Source: Saccharomonospora saliphila YIM 90502 (GTDB taxonomy: Bacteria > Actinomycetota > Actinomycetes > Mycobacteriales > Pseudonocardiaceae). Taken from it: DNA of 37,380 nucleotides. The stretch spans positions 289,731 through 327,110 of the forward strand of contig NZ_KB912640.1 of NCBI RefSeq assembly GCF_000383795.1, written 5' to 3'. Positions 24,735 through 32,976 of the stretch are shown piece after piece (within the stretch, counting starts at the first letter, position 1; each line of letters starts with the position of its first letter). Under the pieces are notes generated by a model. That model had not been told where the DNA came from. It saw only the letters and a program-made list of their open reading frames with translations, and did no database searches. Both the position numbers and the translations under genes were made by a program.

Positions 24735-26084
24735 TCAACGCAGCGTGGTTCGCAGCGTGTGGCGCAGGTGTTGGGCGTGGTCGTGCGCTCCTGCCGTGTC
24801 CAGCAGTTCGGATGCCCGGTGAAGCTGATGCTTGGTCCGGGCTGATCGTGTCTCAGCGGCGATGGCGAGCGAATGTTGTGCCACGGTGAGAGCTTCGTCG
24901 GGTTGTTCGGTACCGGCGTGCGCGATGGCGAGTCGCGCAAGGCACAAGCCGAGGTCGCGTCGGAAGTCTGAGTGCCACTCGGCGAGTCCCTGCTGAAGGG
25001 TTGCGAGGGCCTTGGCTGGTTGACCGAGTTCGACCCAGCAGTGGGCCGCTTCCATCTCGACGTAGCTGGGGGTGCAGTAGCGTGCGATGTCCCCGTCGTC
25101 GTCCGGGGCATCCGAGGCGTGCTGGAAAGCGTGATCCAGTGCGCGGGAACAATCGTCGTAGCTTCCGGCGAGCGCGTAGCCGTGTGCTTCCTGACGGAGT
25201 GCTACGGCCTTGAGACTCGGGGTCAAGCCGCCGGGCTTCTGTAAGGCCGCCCGAGCGAAGGCAATGGTCAGGTCCGGCTTGCGCGCATCGCTGGCGATGT
25301 TGCTTTTACGCATCCGGATATAGGAGGTCAGGTGCGCATCGCCTGCCTCTTGCGCAAGGTCAAGGGCAGTGTTCGACCAGCGCATCGCGGCGTGAAGATC
25401 ACCGGCATCCTGGTGGAGCCAGCCGGTGAACTCGGCGAACCGTGCGGCGACGTAGAGCAGGTCGCCGCGGTTTCGTCCGCGGCTTTCGGTCAGCAGTCGT
25501 TCCGCGAAGCTCGTCTGCTGTGCGGCGACGGGCAACAGCGAGTGCGGCCCAGCAAGGTTGTCCGTGGTTACGTACTGGTGAAGGGTGCTCAACAGCGACC
25601 CCGCCAGCGCCGGCTCGGTGCGCTCGGCTGCGGCGGGCACCACGGGGCCACCAGGCAGCCGGAGAACACCGTCCGCCTTCGGCGGTTCAGGATCGGGTTC
25701 GCCCACGTCGAACCACAGCAGCTCGGCTGGGATGCGCAGCCGCCGGGCATAGTGAACGAGCTTGTCCAGATCACGCACCCGGTTTCGCCCTGCCTCGATG
25801 CGGCTGAGTTGACCTTGGGTGAGGTTCAACCAGCGGGCGACATCGCTTTGCGGGAGAGGCTTGCGCCCGTGTGCGGGGTGACGGCGGTAAGCGCGTACGA
25901 CCACACACATGTCGCGGGAGGCCAGTGCGTCCCGCATTTGGTCGCTGTGCCAGAAGTCGGACCCGAACCGTGGGGCTTGGTCCTGTTCACCCCCATGAGC
26001 GCAGGGTGAGCACAGTGACGCTGCGTTATCGCGAGCCAGGCGCGCACCGCACCCTGCGCAGTATCGAGCGCCGCTGTGGCTCAT
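24735..26084 (-). CDS. Zinc-ribbon, XRE-type HTH and TPR-like regulator
   Basis: About 449 residues. An N-terminal zinc ribbon has cysteines at 9, 12, 25 and 28 (CAGC...CSPC). An XRE helix-turn-helix follows at about 70-110 (PLPQSDVARWLNLTQGQLSR, then IEAGRN). Then come TPR-like helical repeats over about 150-445 (AAMRWSNTALDLAQEAGDAH, ARAALQKPGG, ALATLQQGLAEWHSD). This layout occurs in actinobacterial regulators of secondary metabolism and development. I prefer ATG 26084, preceded by GGTGGAG; GTG 26093 is three codons longer. It diverges from the operon starting at 26262. The palindrome at 26153-26169 in the shared intergenic region is the natural candidate for its operator. It is probably co-transcribed with the creatininase-family gene. 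Confidence 0.88.
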   Translation of the reverse strand: MSHSGARYCAGCGARLARDNAASLCSPCAHGGEQDQAPRFGSDFWHSDQMRDALASRDMCVVVRAYRRHPAHGRKPLPQSDVARWLNLTQGQLSRIEAGRNRVRDLDKLVHYARRLRIPAELLWFDVGEPDPEPPKADGVLRLPGGPVVPAAAERTEPALAGSLLSTLHQYVTTDNLAGPHSLLPVAAQQTSFAERLLTESRGRNRGDLLYVAARFAEFTGWLHQDAGDLHAAMRWSNTALDLAQEAGDAHLTSYIRMRKSNIASDARKPDLTIAFARAALQKPGGLTPSLKAVALRQEAHGYALAGSYDDCSRALDHAFQHASDAPDDDGDIARYCTPSYVEMEAAHCWVELGQPAKALATLQQGLAEWHSDFRRDLGLCLARLAIAHAGTEQPDEALTVAQHSLAIAAETRSARTKHQLHRASELLDTAGAHDHAQHLRHTLRTTLR

Positions 26085-26152
26085 GATCTCCACCTTCGAT
26101 GATGATCGTTGTCGTCTCGATCCGGAACCAGGCTAGCTCTGGAGAGCCCGAA

Positions 26153-26169
26153 TATGCGCGTCGCGCATA
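26153..26169. promoter_or_regulatory. Perfect 17-bp palindrome in the divergent promoter region
   Basis: TATGCGCG (26153-26160), a central T, then CGCGCATA (26162-26169). It lies about 70 bp before the regulator start and 93 bp before the Prim-Pol-like start. A perfect 8+8 dyad between a DNA-binding protein gene and a divergent operon is typical of an operator. Which protein binds it is inference. Confidence 0.6.
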
Positions 26170-26261
26170 GCGACCATGCGGATGGCGGCGTTCCCAGCGA
26201 GTAGATCGTTCCTAGCGTCAGCAGACAGTAACGCCATGTTGACCCGAGGTGGCGATAGCCG

Positions 26262-26909
26262 ATGAACGATCGCACCAATGCCGTTCGGCAGCCGACGATG
26301 GCGCCTCTCCTGCCGGGGCTGCCGGGACTGGCGTGGACCGAGATTCGCCAGGCCGCTGTCGACTGCGCCGCGCGCGGCTGGCCGGTTCTACCAGGGACCT
26401 ACCAGCTCGCGGAGCACGCGGGCTGGCTGGGCAAGCCGGGCGCGGTGGGGCTGGAGCCGGTGGACGAGCTGTGGCCGCTGGCAGCCACGCGCGATCCGGA
26501 CCGGGCGATGGACTGGTGGACTCGGCGGCCGTACGCGGTGCTGCTGGCCTGCGGAACCTCAGTCAGCGCCATCGAAGTGCCCGCAGTTCACGGCAGGCGT
26601 GCCCTCGCCCATGCCGCCGGGCAGGAAGCAGGGCCGGTCGCCGCGACCCCCTTCGGCTCCTGGTTGTTCTTCATGCGTAGCGATGACGGCCCGCTTCGGC
26701 CGGAGCTGGCCGACCCTGCTCGCGCGCAGTTGCACGACGGCGGGACGTGGCTGCCTCTCCCGCCCAGTGCCCGTGAAGGCCACCCTTACCGCTGGAGGGT
26801 GTCGCCCTCCAGCGTCCGCTGGACGCTTCCTACCTCAACCGAGGTGCAACGAGCCTTGGTCGCCTCACTGCGCCGCCCGCACACCAACGCGGAACCGGGC
26901 ACCGCGTGA
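26262..26909 (+). CDS. Prim-Pol-like (bifunctional DNA primase/polymerase N-terminal) protein, probably inactive
   Basis: A 215-residue protein with GAGGTGG 9 bases before ATG. The sequence fits short actinobacterial members of the Prim-Pol family (AAVDCAARGWPVLPGTY, WLGKPGAVG, AMDWWTRRPYAVLLACG, GPVAATPFGSWLFFMR). The usual catalytic D-x-D strand is replaced by SAIEVPAVHG, so polymerase or primase activity is unlikely. Such proteins are common in actinobacterial elements and may serve as DNA-binding or regulatory relics. It is the first rightward gene of the metabolic cluster, 92 bp before the DUF4254 gene. It may mark the element's own replication module rather than the pathway. Confidence 0.72.
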   Translation: MNDRTNAVRQPTMAPLLPGLPGLAWTEIRQAAVDCAARGWPVLPGTYQLAEHAGWLGKPGAVGLEPVDELWPLAATRDPDRAMDWWTRRPYAVLLACGTSVSAIEVPAVHGRRALAHAAGQEAGPVAATPFGSWLFFMRSDDGPLRPELADPARAQLHDGGTWLPLPPSAREGHPYRWRVSPSSVRWTLPTSTEVQRALVASLRRPHTNAEPGTA

Positions 26910-27001
26910 CCCCAAGCCGCGCCTGCGCCGAGGACGCGCCCCGACCCCCTCGGCGCAGGCGCTCCCACGCACACCGAACTCGACACAGGAGAGGTGCGGT
27001 C

Positions 27002-27571
27002 ATGGCCGACCCCGACGACCCGACCACGAACGCCCAGGTAACAAAGCGGGTTCGAGACCTCTTACCCCGCTCCGCCTCAATCATCGAAGCGTTCCGCGAG
27101 ATCACCACCCACGATCACCCTCGTCACGTTGTCCTGGACATCGCGGGCGATCTCGCGATCCATCATCAGCGGCAATGGCACGCCGAGAACGCCAGCCGAG
27201 CAACAGGGATCTCGGCGGACGATATCGCCGCCTGCAAGCAGCTCATCGACGAACTCAACGCCGAGCGTGTCGCCCTCGTCCAGCGGATCGATACGTGGGC
27301 CGACCAGCAGATTAACAGCCGCGTTGAGGCCTCGCTGCACACCGAAACGTTGGGCTCGGTGATCGATCGCCTGGCGATCGCATGGGTTCGCGCCAGCAAC
27401 CTGACGGATACGGGCGAGACCCGCGACAAAGCGCGCTTGGCGCTGCGCCAGCTCGCCGAGCTGGCCGACGCCTACGACGACCTGATCCGCGATGTCGCCG
27501 CTGGTCACCGACGACTCCCGGCATGGCGACCCCTGAAGAGCTATCGGAGCACAGATGAGCAACAGCGTTGA
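27002..27571 (+). CDS. DUF4254 family protein
   Basis: A 189-residue, mostly helical protein. ATG 27002 has GGAGAGG about 8 bases upstream; the open frame extends further left but without a ribosome site. The sequence fits DUF4254 (LHTETLGSVIDRLAIAWVRA and TRDKARLALRQLAELADAYD are typical). In other organisms members sit in sugar or nucleotide clusters beside glycosyltransferases, but no activity is established. It overlaps the kinase fusion gene by 17 bp, so the two are coupled. Its conserved Glu, His and Arg could form a small active site or a subunit interface. Confidence 0.78.
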   Translation: MADPDDPTTNAQVTKRVRDLLPRSASIIEAFREITTHDHPRHVVLDIAGDLAIHHQRQWHAENASRATGISADDIAACKQLIDELNAERVALVQRIDTWADQQINSRVEASLHTETLGSVIDRLAIAWVRASNLTDTGETRDKARLALRQLAELADAYDDLIRDVAAGHRRLPAWRPLKSYRSTDEQQR

Positions 27572-29432
27572 ACCCAGCGCGGTGTCCCTCAACGGCGTCG
27601 ACAACGTCGGCAAAACAACCCAACTGGCCTGGCTGTCCCGAGGTCTGCCCGGTGCGCACCTGGTGAAAACCGTTGATCGCTGGGATTCCCGCTGGCAGCA
27701 GGTCGCCTCGGGTGACTTCGCGCATTGGTGGTTCGTCGCCTCCAGCACCGCCGAGCACGCCGAGTTGGTGCTGGACAGCCACGCCGCCCGCCGGACAGGA
27801 AGCGGGCGGCTGGCCTTGGAGGACCGGGGCTTGCCCATGCTGCTGGCGACCTGCGCCGCCACTGCTGTGGTCAAGGACAGGCTGCCACCGGCCAAAGCAC
27901 TCCAACTGGTCGAGCACATCGCCGCCGATCTGCCAGCCGCCGAATACCGCCCAGAAATGCACGTGCTGTTGCGGCGCTCGCCGGACCCCACGCACGAGGC
28001 GCACGAAGCACTCCGCCGCGAGGCGAAGCCAGTAGGCCAGCGGTACGCGGCGTATCAGCACGCGCTCGCCGAGATCGTATCTCTCCAGGTCGAACGCGGT
28101 GACTACCACGCGGTGCTCGATCTCGGTGATGATCCGATTCTCGATGTCCAGCAGCGGATTCGGGAGTGTTTATCCGAACTCGGTGTCAACGCCCATGCGT
28201 TGCCAGCCGCCGCGCTGGATCGGCTCTGGGTGCTGGCGGGAATGTCCGAGAGCGGCAAGAGCAGCGTGGGCGAGCTGCTCCGCGACGAGCACGGGGTCAC
28301 CCGCATGAAGATCGGCTACCTGCTGGACGTGGCCGCCCTACGCGCCGGTGAGGCCGACCCGTATGCCTGGTCAGAGTCGGAGCAGGCCGAACGGCTCACC
28401 GAGGAAGTCTTGCGGTTCGCCGAGACCACCAAGGCCCGCACGATCAGTGTCGAAAGCGCCCACCGTTTCGAGGCGACAGCGCACCTCCAGCGCGTGTGGG
28501 GCGAGCGTTGCCAGGTGGCCTACGTGGATGCCGACCCGGCTGTCCGGGCCAGCCGAGCTGCGGAAACGGAAGCACGCTTACGTGCCCGTGACGAGACCAA
28601 GCACGAACGTGGCGCGGATCGCATCGTCGATATCGCCGATCACGTCATCGACAACACGGGTTCGTTGGCCGCGTTGAAGCTCGCTGTTCACCGGCTAGTG
28701 TCGATAGTGGACGTACGGCGGATCTCACTCGATATCAGTGATCCCGACACGCGAGTCGAATGGTTGCGGCAGGCCAGGGATCACGTCGTTGACGATCGGG
28801 TTGCGCTTGTCCTCGCCACGGGCACGACCGGCACGGCGAGTTGGCGGGACGGCTGGAGTGATCTGGACCTTCTGGTCGTCCGCGATACCGCACCCGCCGA
28901 CTGGCTCCGCCGCACGCAGAACACATTCCCACGCCCGGACGGGATCAAGACTGCCGTCAGCGTCTTCACGACGAGCGACATCGACGCCCTGCGGGTACCG
29001 CCGCGTGTGGTGCAATCGCTGCGCCGTGCCGCACAGGGAGTCGGGGTGCTCTACCACCGGCCGGGCTACCGGGTTCCCGTCCCGGTCAATGCGCATGGAG
29101 ATCGGACCAGTCGGGGGGAACTCGGGCTGATCCTGATGACCACACGGCGCCTGCTGGCGGACTCCGAAACCGACGTGCGGGCAGTGCACAAGCATCTGGT
29201 GCTGCTGGCGAAGATCCTCTTGCGCGCTGACGGTTACCACTTCGATGACGCCGAGGACGTGCTGGCGGCTTTCCGTGATCTGCACCCAGACGCGGCCTGC
29301 GAGCCTCCTGGCCTCGACGACCTGATCCACCGCCCTGACGACCCGGCTGTACGTCGGCAACTCATCGAGACCACCGACCGATTGCTGAGCTATGTCGATC
29401 GACTCGACCACATCGTGAGGACCAGCGCATGA
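27555..29432 (+). CDS. Three-domain protein: dTMP-kinase-like, second P-loop kinase, and nucleotidyltransferase
   Basis: A 625-residue fusion. Domain 1 (about 8-210) resembles thymidylate kinase, with P-loop GVDNVGKT at 14-21 and LEDRGLPML. Domain 2 (about 225-395) is a second P-loop kinase of the dephospho-CoA-kinase/AAA type (AGMSESGKSSVGEL near 229-242), with a DETKHERGADRIVDIADHVI segment. Domain 3 (about 400-625) is a Pol-beta-fold nucleotidyltransferase with GTTGTASWRDGWSDLDLLVV: the GS-like turn and the D-L-D metal pair are present, followed by helical repeats. The joint presence suggests successive phosphorylation and nucleotidyl transfer on one substrate. ATG 27555 has GGAG about 10 bases upstream. 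It overlaps the next gene by 4 bp. Confidence 0.82.
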   Translation: MSNSVEPSAVSLNGVDNVGKTTQLAWLSRGLPGAHLVKTVDRWDSRWQQVASGDFAHWWFVASSTAEHAELVLDSHAARRTGSGRLALEDRGLPMLLATCAATAVVKDRLPPAKALQLVEHIAADLPAAEYRPEMHVLLRRSPDPTHEAHEALRREAKPVGQRYAAYQHALAEIVSLQVERGDYHAVLDLGDDPILDVQQRIRECLSELGVNAHALPAAALDRLWVLAGMSESGKSSVGELLRDEHGVTRMKIGYLLDVAALRAGEADPYAWSESEQAERLTEEVLRFAETTKARTISVESAHRFEATAHLQRVWGERCQVAYVDADPAVRASRAAETEARLRARDETKHERGADRIVDIADHVIDNTGSLAALKLAVHRLVSIVDVRRISLDISDPDTRVEWLRQARDHVVDDRVALVLATGTTGTASWRDGWSDLDLLVVRDTAPADWLRRTQNTFPRPDGIKTAVSVFTTSDIDALRVPPRVVQSLRRAAQGVGVLYHRPGYRVPVPVNAHGDRTSRGELGLILMTTRRLLADSETDVRAVHKHLVLLAKILLRADGYHFDDAEDVLAAFRDLHPDAACEPPGLDDLIHRPDDPAVRRQLIETTDRLLSYVDRLDHIVRTSA

Positions 29433-30019
29433 CTGCCGAAGACCTGACCACAGCCCGCAGCGTCCACACGGCCGCAGACGGTTCCGGATATGACGCTCGC
29501 CGAGTGCGTCGCCTTGGTGTCGGGCCTACCGCCCGCGAGGTCCGGATCGTGCACGAACTCGACGGCATCCTCAGCGAGGTTCACCCGGCTACGCTGCTGC
29601 GTACCGGCCAAGCCTTGTGGCAGGCATGGTGTCGCCATTCCGCCTTCACCATGCCCGATCTGCTCCTGGGCCTGGACGCGGGCGGGATTCTGCCGACAGT
29701 CGCGGTCGCGCTGGCCAGCGAATTGCCGTACCGCCTGGCATGGAAGCTCGATCTCGATCTTCCGGACAAGCACCAGTTCAGCGAACTCCACGCCCGACGG
29801 ACCGAGGTCTTCACCTACGGAGACCTCGCCAGAACGCGGGTGCTCATCGTGGATGACGAGATCACCACAGGCGGCACGCTGGCCAACCTTGTCGACGTTC
29901 TGCGCGGAGCGGACGCGGAGGTGGTTGGGATCGCATGCCTGATCGAAGACACCACCGGCGGCGCCCGCCCGCCGTTGCAATCCTTGGGGGTGCCGCTGTG
30001 CACGCTGACGCACCTGTGA
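29429..30019 (+). CDS. Type I phosphoribosyltransferase
   Basis: A 196-residue protein with the PRPP-binding signature VLIVDDEITTGGTLANL (about 137-153) in the standard fold. GLDAGGILPTVAVALASEL forms the pyrophosphate-binding loop region and a flexible hood precedes it. Overall it looks like an adenine/orotate phosphoribosyltransferase relative. The paired acidic residues and TGGT loop are intact, so it should bind PRPP. Its base or acceptor is unknown. In this operon it would join a ring or amide to ribose 5-phosphate, or release one. The start overlaps the preceding stop (ATGA) and the stop overlaps the next start (GTGA). Confidence 0.85.
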   Translation: MTAEDLTTARSVHTAADGSGYDARRVRRLGVGPTAREVRIVHELDGILSEVHPATLLRTGQALWQAWCRHSAFTMPDLLLGLDAGGILPTVAVALASELPYRLAWKLDLDLPDKHQFSELHARRTEVFTYGDLARTRVLIVDDEITTGGTLANLVDVLRGADAEVVGIACLIEDTTGGARPPLQSLGVPLCTLTHL

Positions 30020-31083
30020 ATCCGTGGACGACCGGCACGATGAGCCAACATCGCGGCGGTCGTCGCATCGTGCGCCGCGAACACGCTCCATTGGGCCGCT
30101 GCTTGCCGTACCAGCGCGCCGCTGGTGAAGGACCCGATGCTACCGGCGGAGCCGAAGCGACGCGGCGTTTAGGCTGGTCGGTCGTCCTCGGCAATCGCGG
30201 ACTCGGCGACATGATTCTCGCGCTCGCGCTAGCGCGTGCCCTCTCCGACGGCACCGACCACGATGGCGAGTTGCACTACCGAGGACCGCGCCCACGGCTG
30301 ATGCAACGTTGCCGTCTGCCGATGAGCACCAGCCACAACACCCCGCCCCACATTGTCCAAAACGGACATAATGATGGCCTGACGTTCCACGCGATTCCCG
30401 AGAAACCCCAAGCATGGCTTGATGTTCTGGACCACGAACACGTCGAAGCCCACACCGCGCTGCCAATGCGGTACTACCTCGCGACCGAACAGACCCTCGG
30501 CGTCCGGTTACCCGCTCGCCACGCGCCGCTACCGGGTTTCACCTCAGCTGAGCGGGAACGACCGTTTCACGTGGTGTTTGTCTCGGCGACCAGTTGGCCG
30601 ACCCGGAAAGACTACGGGGCTGAGGGCTTCGCTCTCGTGGCAAGAGTTCTCGCGGACCGGTTAGCCGCACCCTGGTCGTTCACGTTGATCACCAGCACGG
30701 ACGCCGCACCTACTCAGCACCCTGAGCTGGACACCCTGACCGGACCAGACGCGGTGGACTGTCTCGACGTGTTCGCCTCTGCCGAGGTGGTGATCGGCAA
30801 CGACACGGGGCTTACGCACCTGGCCGCCCTCACCGAACGGCCCGATGGCACCGGGCCGCAGGTCATCGGGCTCTACGGCCGTCATGCGCATGCCAAATGG
30901 AACACCGGTTCGGATCGACATCACGCCATCGCCACACCGTTCTCGCAGATGCTCGCAGCGGCGGATCGATGCCCGGTGCGCGACCGCCTCGACGACGCGC
31001 TGTGGTCGACGTCGGCGGATCTGACCGGCATCCCGGCCGAGATGATCGCGGAGTTCGCCGCCAAGGTCACGGGCTGGTGGTGA
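30016..31083 (+). CDS. Glycosyltransferase family 9-like protein
   Basis: A 355-residue protein starting at GTG 30016, which overlaps the previous stop (GTGA); a longer frame from 29935 lies inside the upstream gene. The first domain begins VVLGNRGLGDMILALALARA, the GD-x4-L motif of GT9 heptosyltransferase-like enzymes. The second has VVIGNDTGLTHLAALTE, the conserved donor-binding loop, and VIGLYG. These are GT-B fold enzymes that move a sugar from a nucleotide-sugar. With no lipopolysaccharide in this organism type, the acceptor is probably a soluble intermediate of the pathway. An extended N-terminal tail (about 60 residues) is unusual and low in complexity. Confidence 0.78.
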   Translation: MNPWTTGTMSQHRGGRRIVRREHAPLGRCLPYQRAAGEGPDATGGAEATRRLGWSVVLGNRGLGDMILALALARALSDGTDHDGELHYRGPRPRLMQRCRLPMSTSHNTPPHIVQNGHNDGLTFHAIPEKPQAWLDVLDHEHVEAHTALPMRYYLATEQTLGVRLPARHAPLPGFTSAERERPFHVVFVSATSWPTRKDYGAEGFALVARVLADRLAAPWSFTLITSTDAAPTQHPELDTLTGPDAVDCLDVFASAEVVIGNDTGLTHLAALTERPDGTGPQVIGLYGRHAHAKWNTGSDRHHAIATPFSQMLAAADRCPVRDRLDDALWSTSADLTGIPAEMIAEFAAKVTGWW

Positions 31084-32228
31084 GTCCAATGCTGCGGATC
31101 AGGCACCACCGGCGCTTCACGGCCAACCACACCTGGCATGTCGACTGGGCAGGACAACGCTTCTTCGTCAAAGCCAACCCGCACCGCAACGAAGCGCGCA
31201 TCGAAAAGTCTGGGCACGCCCGTCTACGACCCTTCTATCCGGTGCCACGACTGCGCGGAGCCCGCCGCATCGGCCGGTGGAGCGTCCTGGTCTACGACCG
31301 GTGGCCCCACCTCGGCCCAGACCACGGGTTGCTCCTCGACGAGATCGCCTACGCCGATCACACCGGCGACACGGGGCGTCTCGATGCCTGCCTGTCGGCT
31401 GTCTTCGGCCACTACCGGCAGGTGATCGCACGCAGCCTGCGCCACACGACGAACAGCGAGACCGTCGGCAAACTCTACGGCGAACGCGCCGCCCCGGACG
31501 GCAGGCTGGATCGCTACTACACGGCCAACGCACCATGGCCGATCCCGACAGGCGACGGCCGAAAGCTACGCCCATTCGACCTCACCCGGACCCAACTGAC
31601 CGTCAACGGCCGAGAACACGCACTTGACTTCGCCCACGTGCTGACCTGGTTACGGGTGCACTTTGCCCGGAACAACCCCGTATGGGCGGCGGTGACGCAA
31701 GGCGATCCCACCGATGTCAACATCGGCTGGTCACCACAGGGCGGACCTGTGTGGTTCGACTACGACACCGGCGGACTCAACGCCCTACCCGGCGAAATCG
31801 CCTGTTTCCTGCTCTACCAGCGCCTGCACGGCGCCTGGCTCACTCCGCACTACAACTCAACGGCCTTTCACGATCATCCGACCGCGCTCGCCCCGGGCAG
31901 CCTCGCCGAACCGATCGTTCACATTGAATACGACGGGGCATCGCTGGTGATCGACTACGAGCACGTTCCCAGCCCTGCGCGTCAGCATGTCCTGCACCGG
32001 TACCTCAGTGAGATCGTCCACCCGCTGACCAGCCACATCAGCATCGACGACCTCATGGACTGGCTACGTCCCTACCTGGTGATGCGTCTGCTCGCCGTCT
32101 ACCACCTCGGCGACCTCGAACCACGCGATACCGCGCTGTCCCTGGCGCTGCTGACCGAAGCGCTCGATCCCGCGACGACGCTCGCGAGCTTCCTTGCTCT
32201 CACGCCGTCAGAAACGGAGGTCGGCTAA
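31080..32228 (+). CDS. APH/choline-kinase-like phosphotransferase with an altered catalytic loop
   Basis: A protein of about 382 residues. GTG 31080 overlaps the previous stop (GTGA); ATG 31089, with GGTGGTGAG upstream, is equally possible. The N-lobe has FFVKANP with the ATP-binding Lys and a possible helix-C Glu in NEARIEKSG. The catalytic loop reads TQGDPTDVNIGW, where family members usually have HGDLxxxNI, so the His is replaced. The metal-binding segment is VWFDYDTGGLN in place of IDWE-like sequence. The C-lobe is otherwise normal (GEIACFLLYQRLHGAWL). It may phosphorylate a hydroxyl on the pathway product, perhaps as self-resistance. A substrate-binding non-kinase role is possible. Confidence 0.7.
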   Translation: MSPMLRIRHHRRFTANHTWHVDWAGQRFFVKANPHRNEARIEKSGHARLRPFYPVPRLRGARRIGRWSVLVYDRWPHLGPDHGLLLDEIAYADHTGDTGRLDACLSAVFGHYRQVIARSLRHTTNSETVGKLYGERAAPDGRLDRYYTANAPWPIPTGDGRKLRPFDLTRTQLTVNGREHALDFAHVLTWLRVHFARNNPVWAAVTQGDPTDVNIGWSPQGGPVWFDYDTGGLNALPGEIACFLLYQRLHGAWLTPHYNSTAFHDHPTALAPGSLAEPIVHIEYDGASLVIDYEHVPSPARQHVLHRYLSEIVHPLTSHISIDDLMDWLRPYLVMRLLAVYHLGDLEPRDTALSLALLTEALDPATTLASFLALTPSETEVG

Positions 32229-32229
32229 C

Positions 32230-32976
32230 GTGTCTCGTCCTGTCGCCATCGTCACCGGAGCGGGTTCCGGCATCGGCGCTGCCATCGCTGCCCGCCTCGC
32301 AACTCGCTACGACCTGATCCTGACGCACCTCACCCGTGACGATGACCTCCGCAGCGTGGTGATCCATGCCGAACAAGCGGGGGCAACGGTTGTGACCGTG
32401 ACCGGTGACCTCACCTCGGAAGCAACCCTCGACGCTCTTGCGCTGGAGACCGACCACGCCGCCGAGCGGCTCGCGGTTCTCGTCTCCAGCGCGGGCGCCT
32501 ACCCACGCATCCCGTGGAACGACCTGGACCTTGCCACGTTCCGCCAACAGGTCGAGATCAACCTGACCACCCACGCCGCGTGCGCCCAACTCGTTACGCC
32601 TGCGCTCGCCGCGCAGGACCAGGGACGTATCGTCGTCGTATCCTCAGTGCTCACCCAGCTCGGCCGAGTAGACCTCGCCGGGTACATCGCTGCCAAGAGC
32701 GGACTGGAAGGACTCGTTCGAGCGCTGGCCCGCGAACTCGGGCCACGCGGCATCACGGTCAACTGCGTCCGGGCCGGTTCCATCGAAGTACCCGCCGAGC
32801 ACGCCGTCGTCACAGACCACGACGCGATGATCGCCCGACAGCTCGACCGGCAATGCATCAAACGGCGTGGACAGCCGGACGACATCGCCACCGCCGTCGA
32901 CTTCCTGACCTCTCCCGGCGCCGGTTTCATCACCGGCCAATGCCTGACCGTTGACGGGGGCTGGTGCATGACATGA
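32230..32976 (+). CDS. Short-chain dehydrogenase/reductase
   Basis: A 248-residue SDR starting at GTG 32230 with CGGAGG 9 bases upstream, one base after the previous stop. The cofactor loop is TGAGSGIGAAIA. The catalytic Ser is in VVVSSVLTQ and the Tyr-x3-Lys is GYIAAKSG. The usual NNAG is SSAG. It follows the FabG-like pattern and ends at LTVDGGW. It would oxidise or reduce a hydroxyl/keto group using NAD(P)H on a pathway intermediate. It overlaps the next gene by 4 bp. Confidence 0.9.
   Translation: MSRPVAIVTGAGSGIGAAIAARLATRYDLILTHLTRDDDLRSVVIHAEQAGATVVTVTGDLTSEATLDALALETDHAAERLAVLVSSAGAYPRIPWNDLDLATFRQQVEINLTTHAACAQLVTPALAAQDQGRIVVVSSVLTQLGRVDLAGYIAAKSGLEGLVRALARELGPRGITVNCVRAGSIEVPAEHAVVTDHDAMIARQLDRQCIKRRGQPDDIATAVDFLTSPGAGFITGQCLTVDGGWCMT

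Noticed and set aside
24704-25111. N-terminal extension of the creatininase-family protein (374-residue frame)
   Set aside because: The extra residues are Pro/Thr/Ser-rich shadow of the overlapping regulator gene. GTG 24703 has a good ribosome site and gives the family length.
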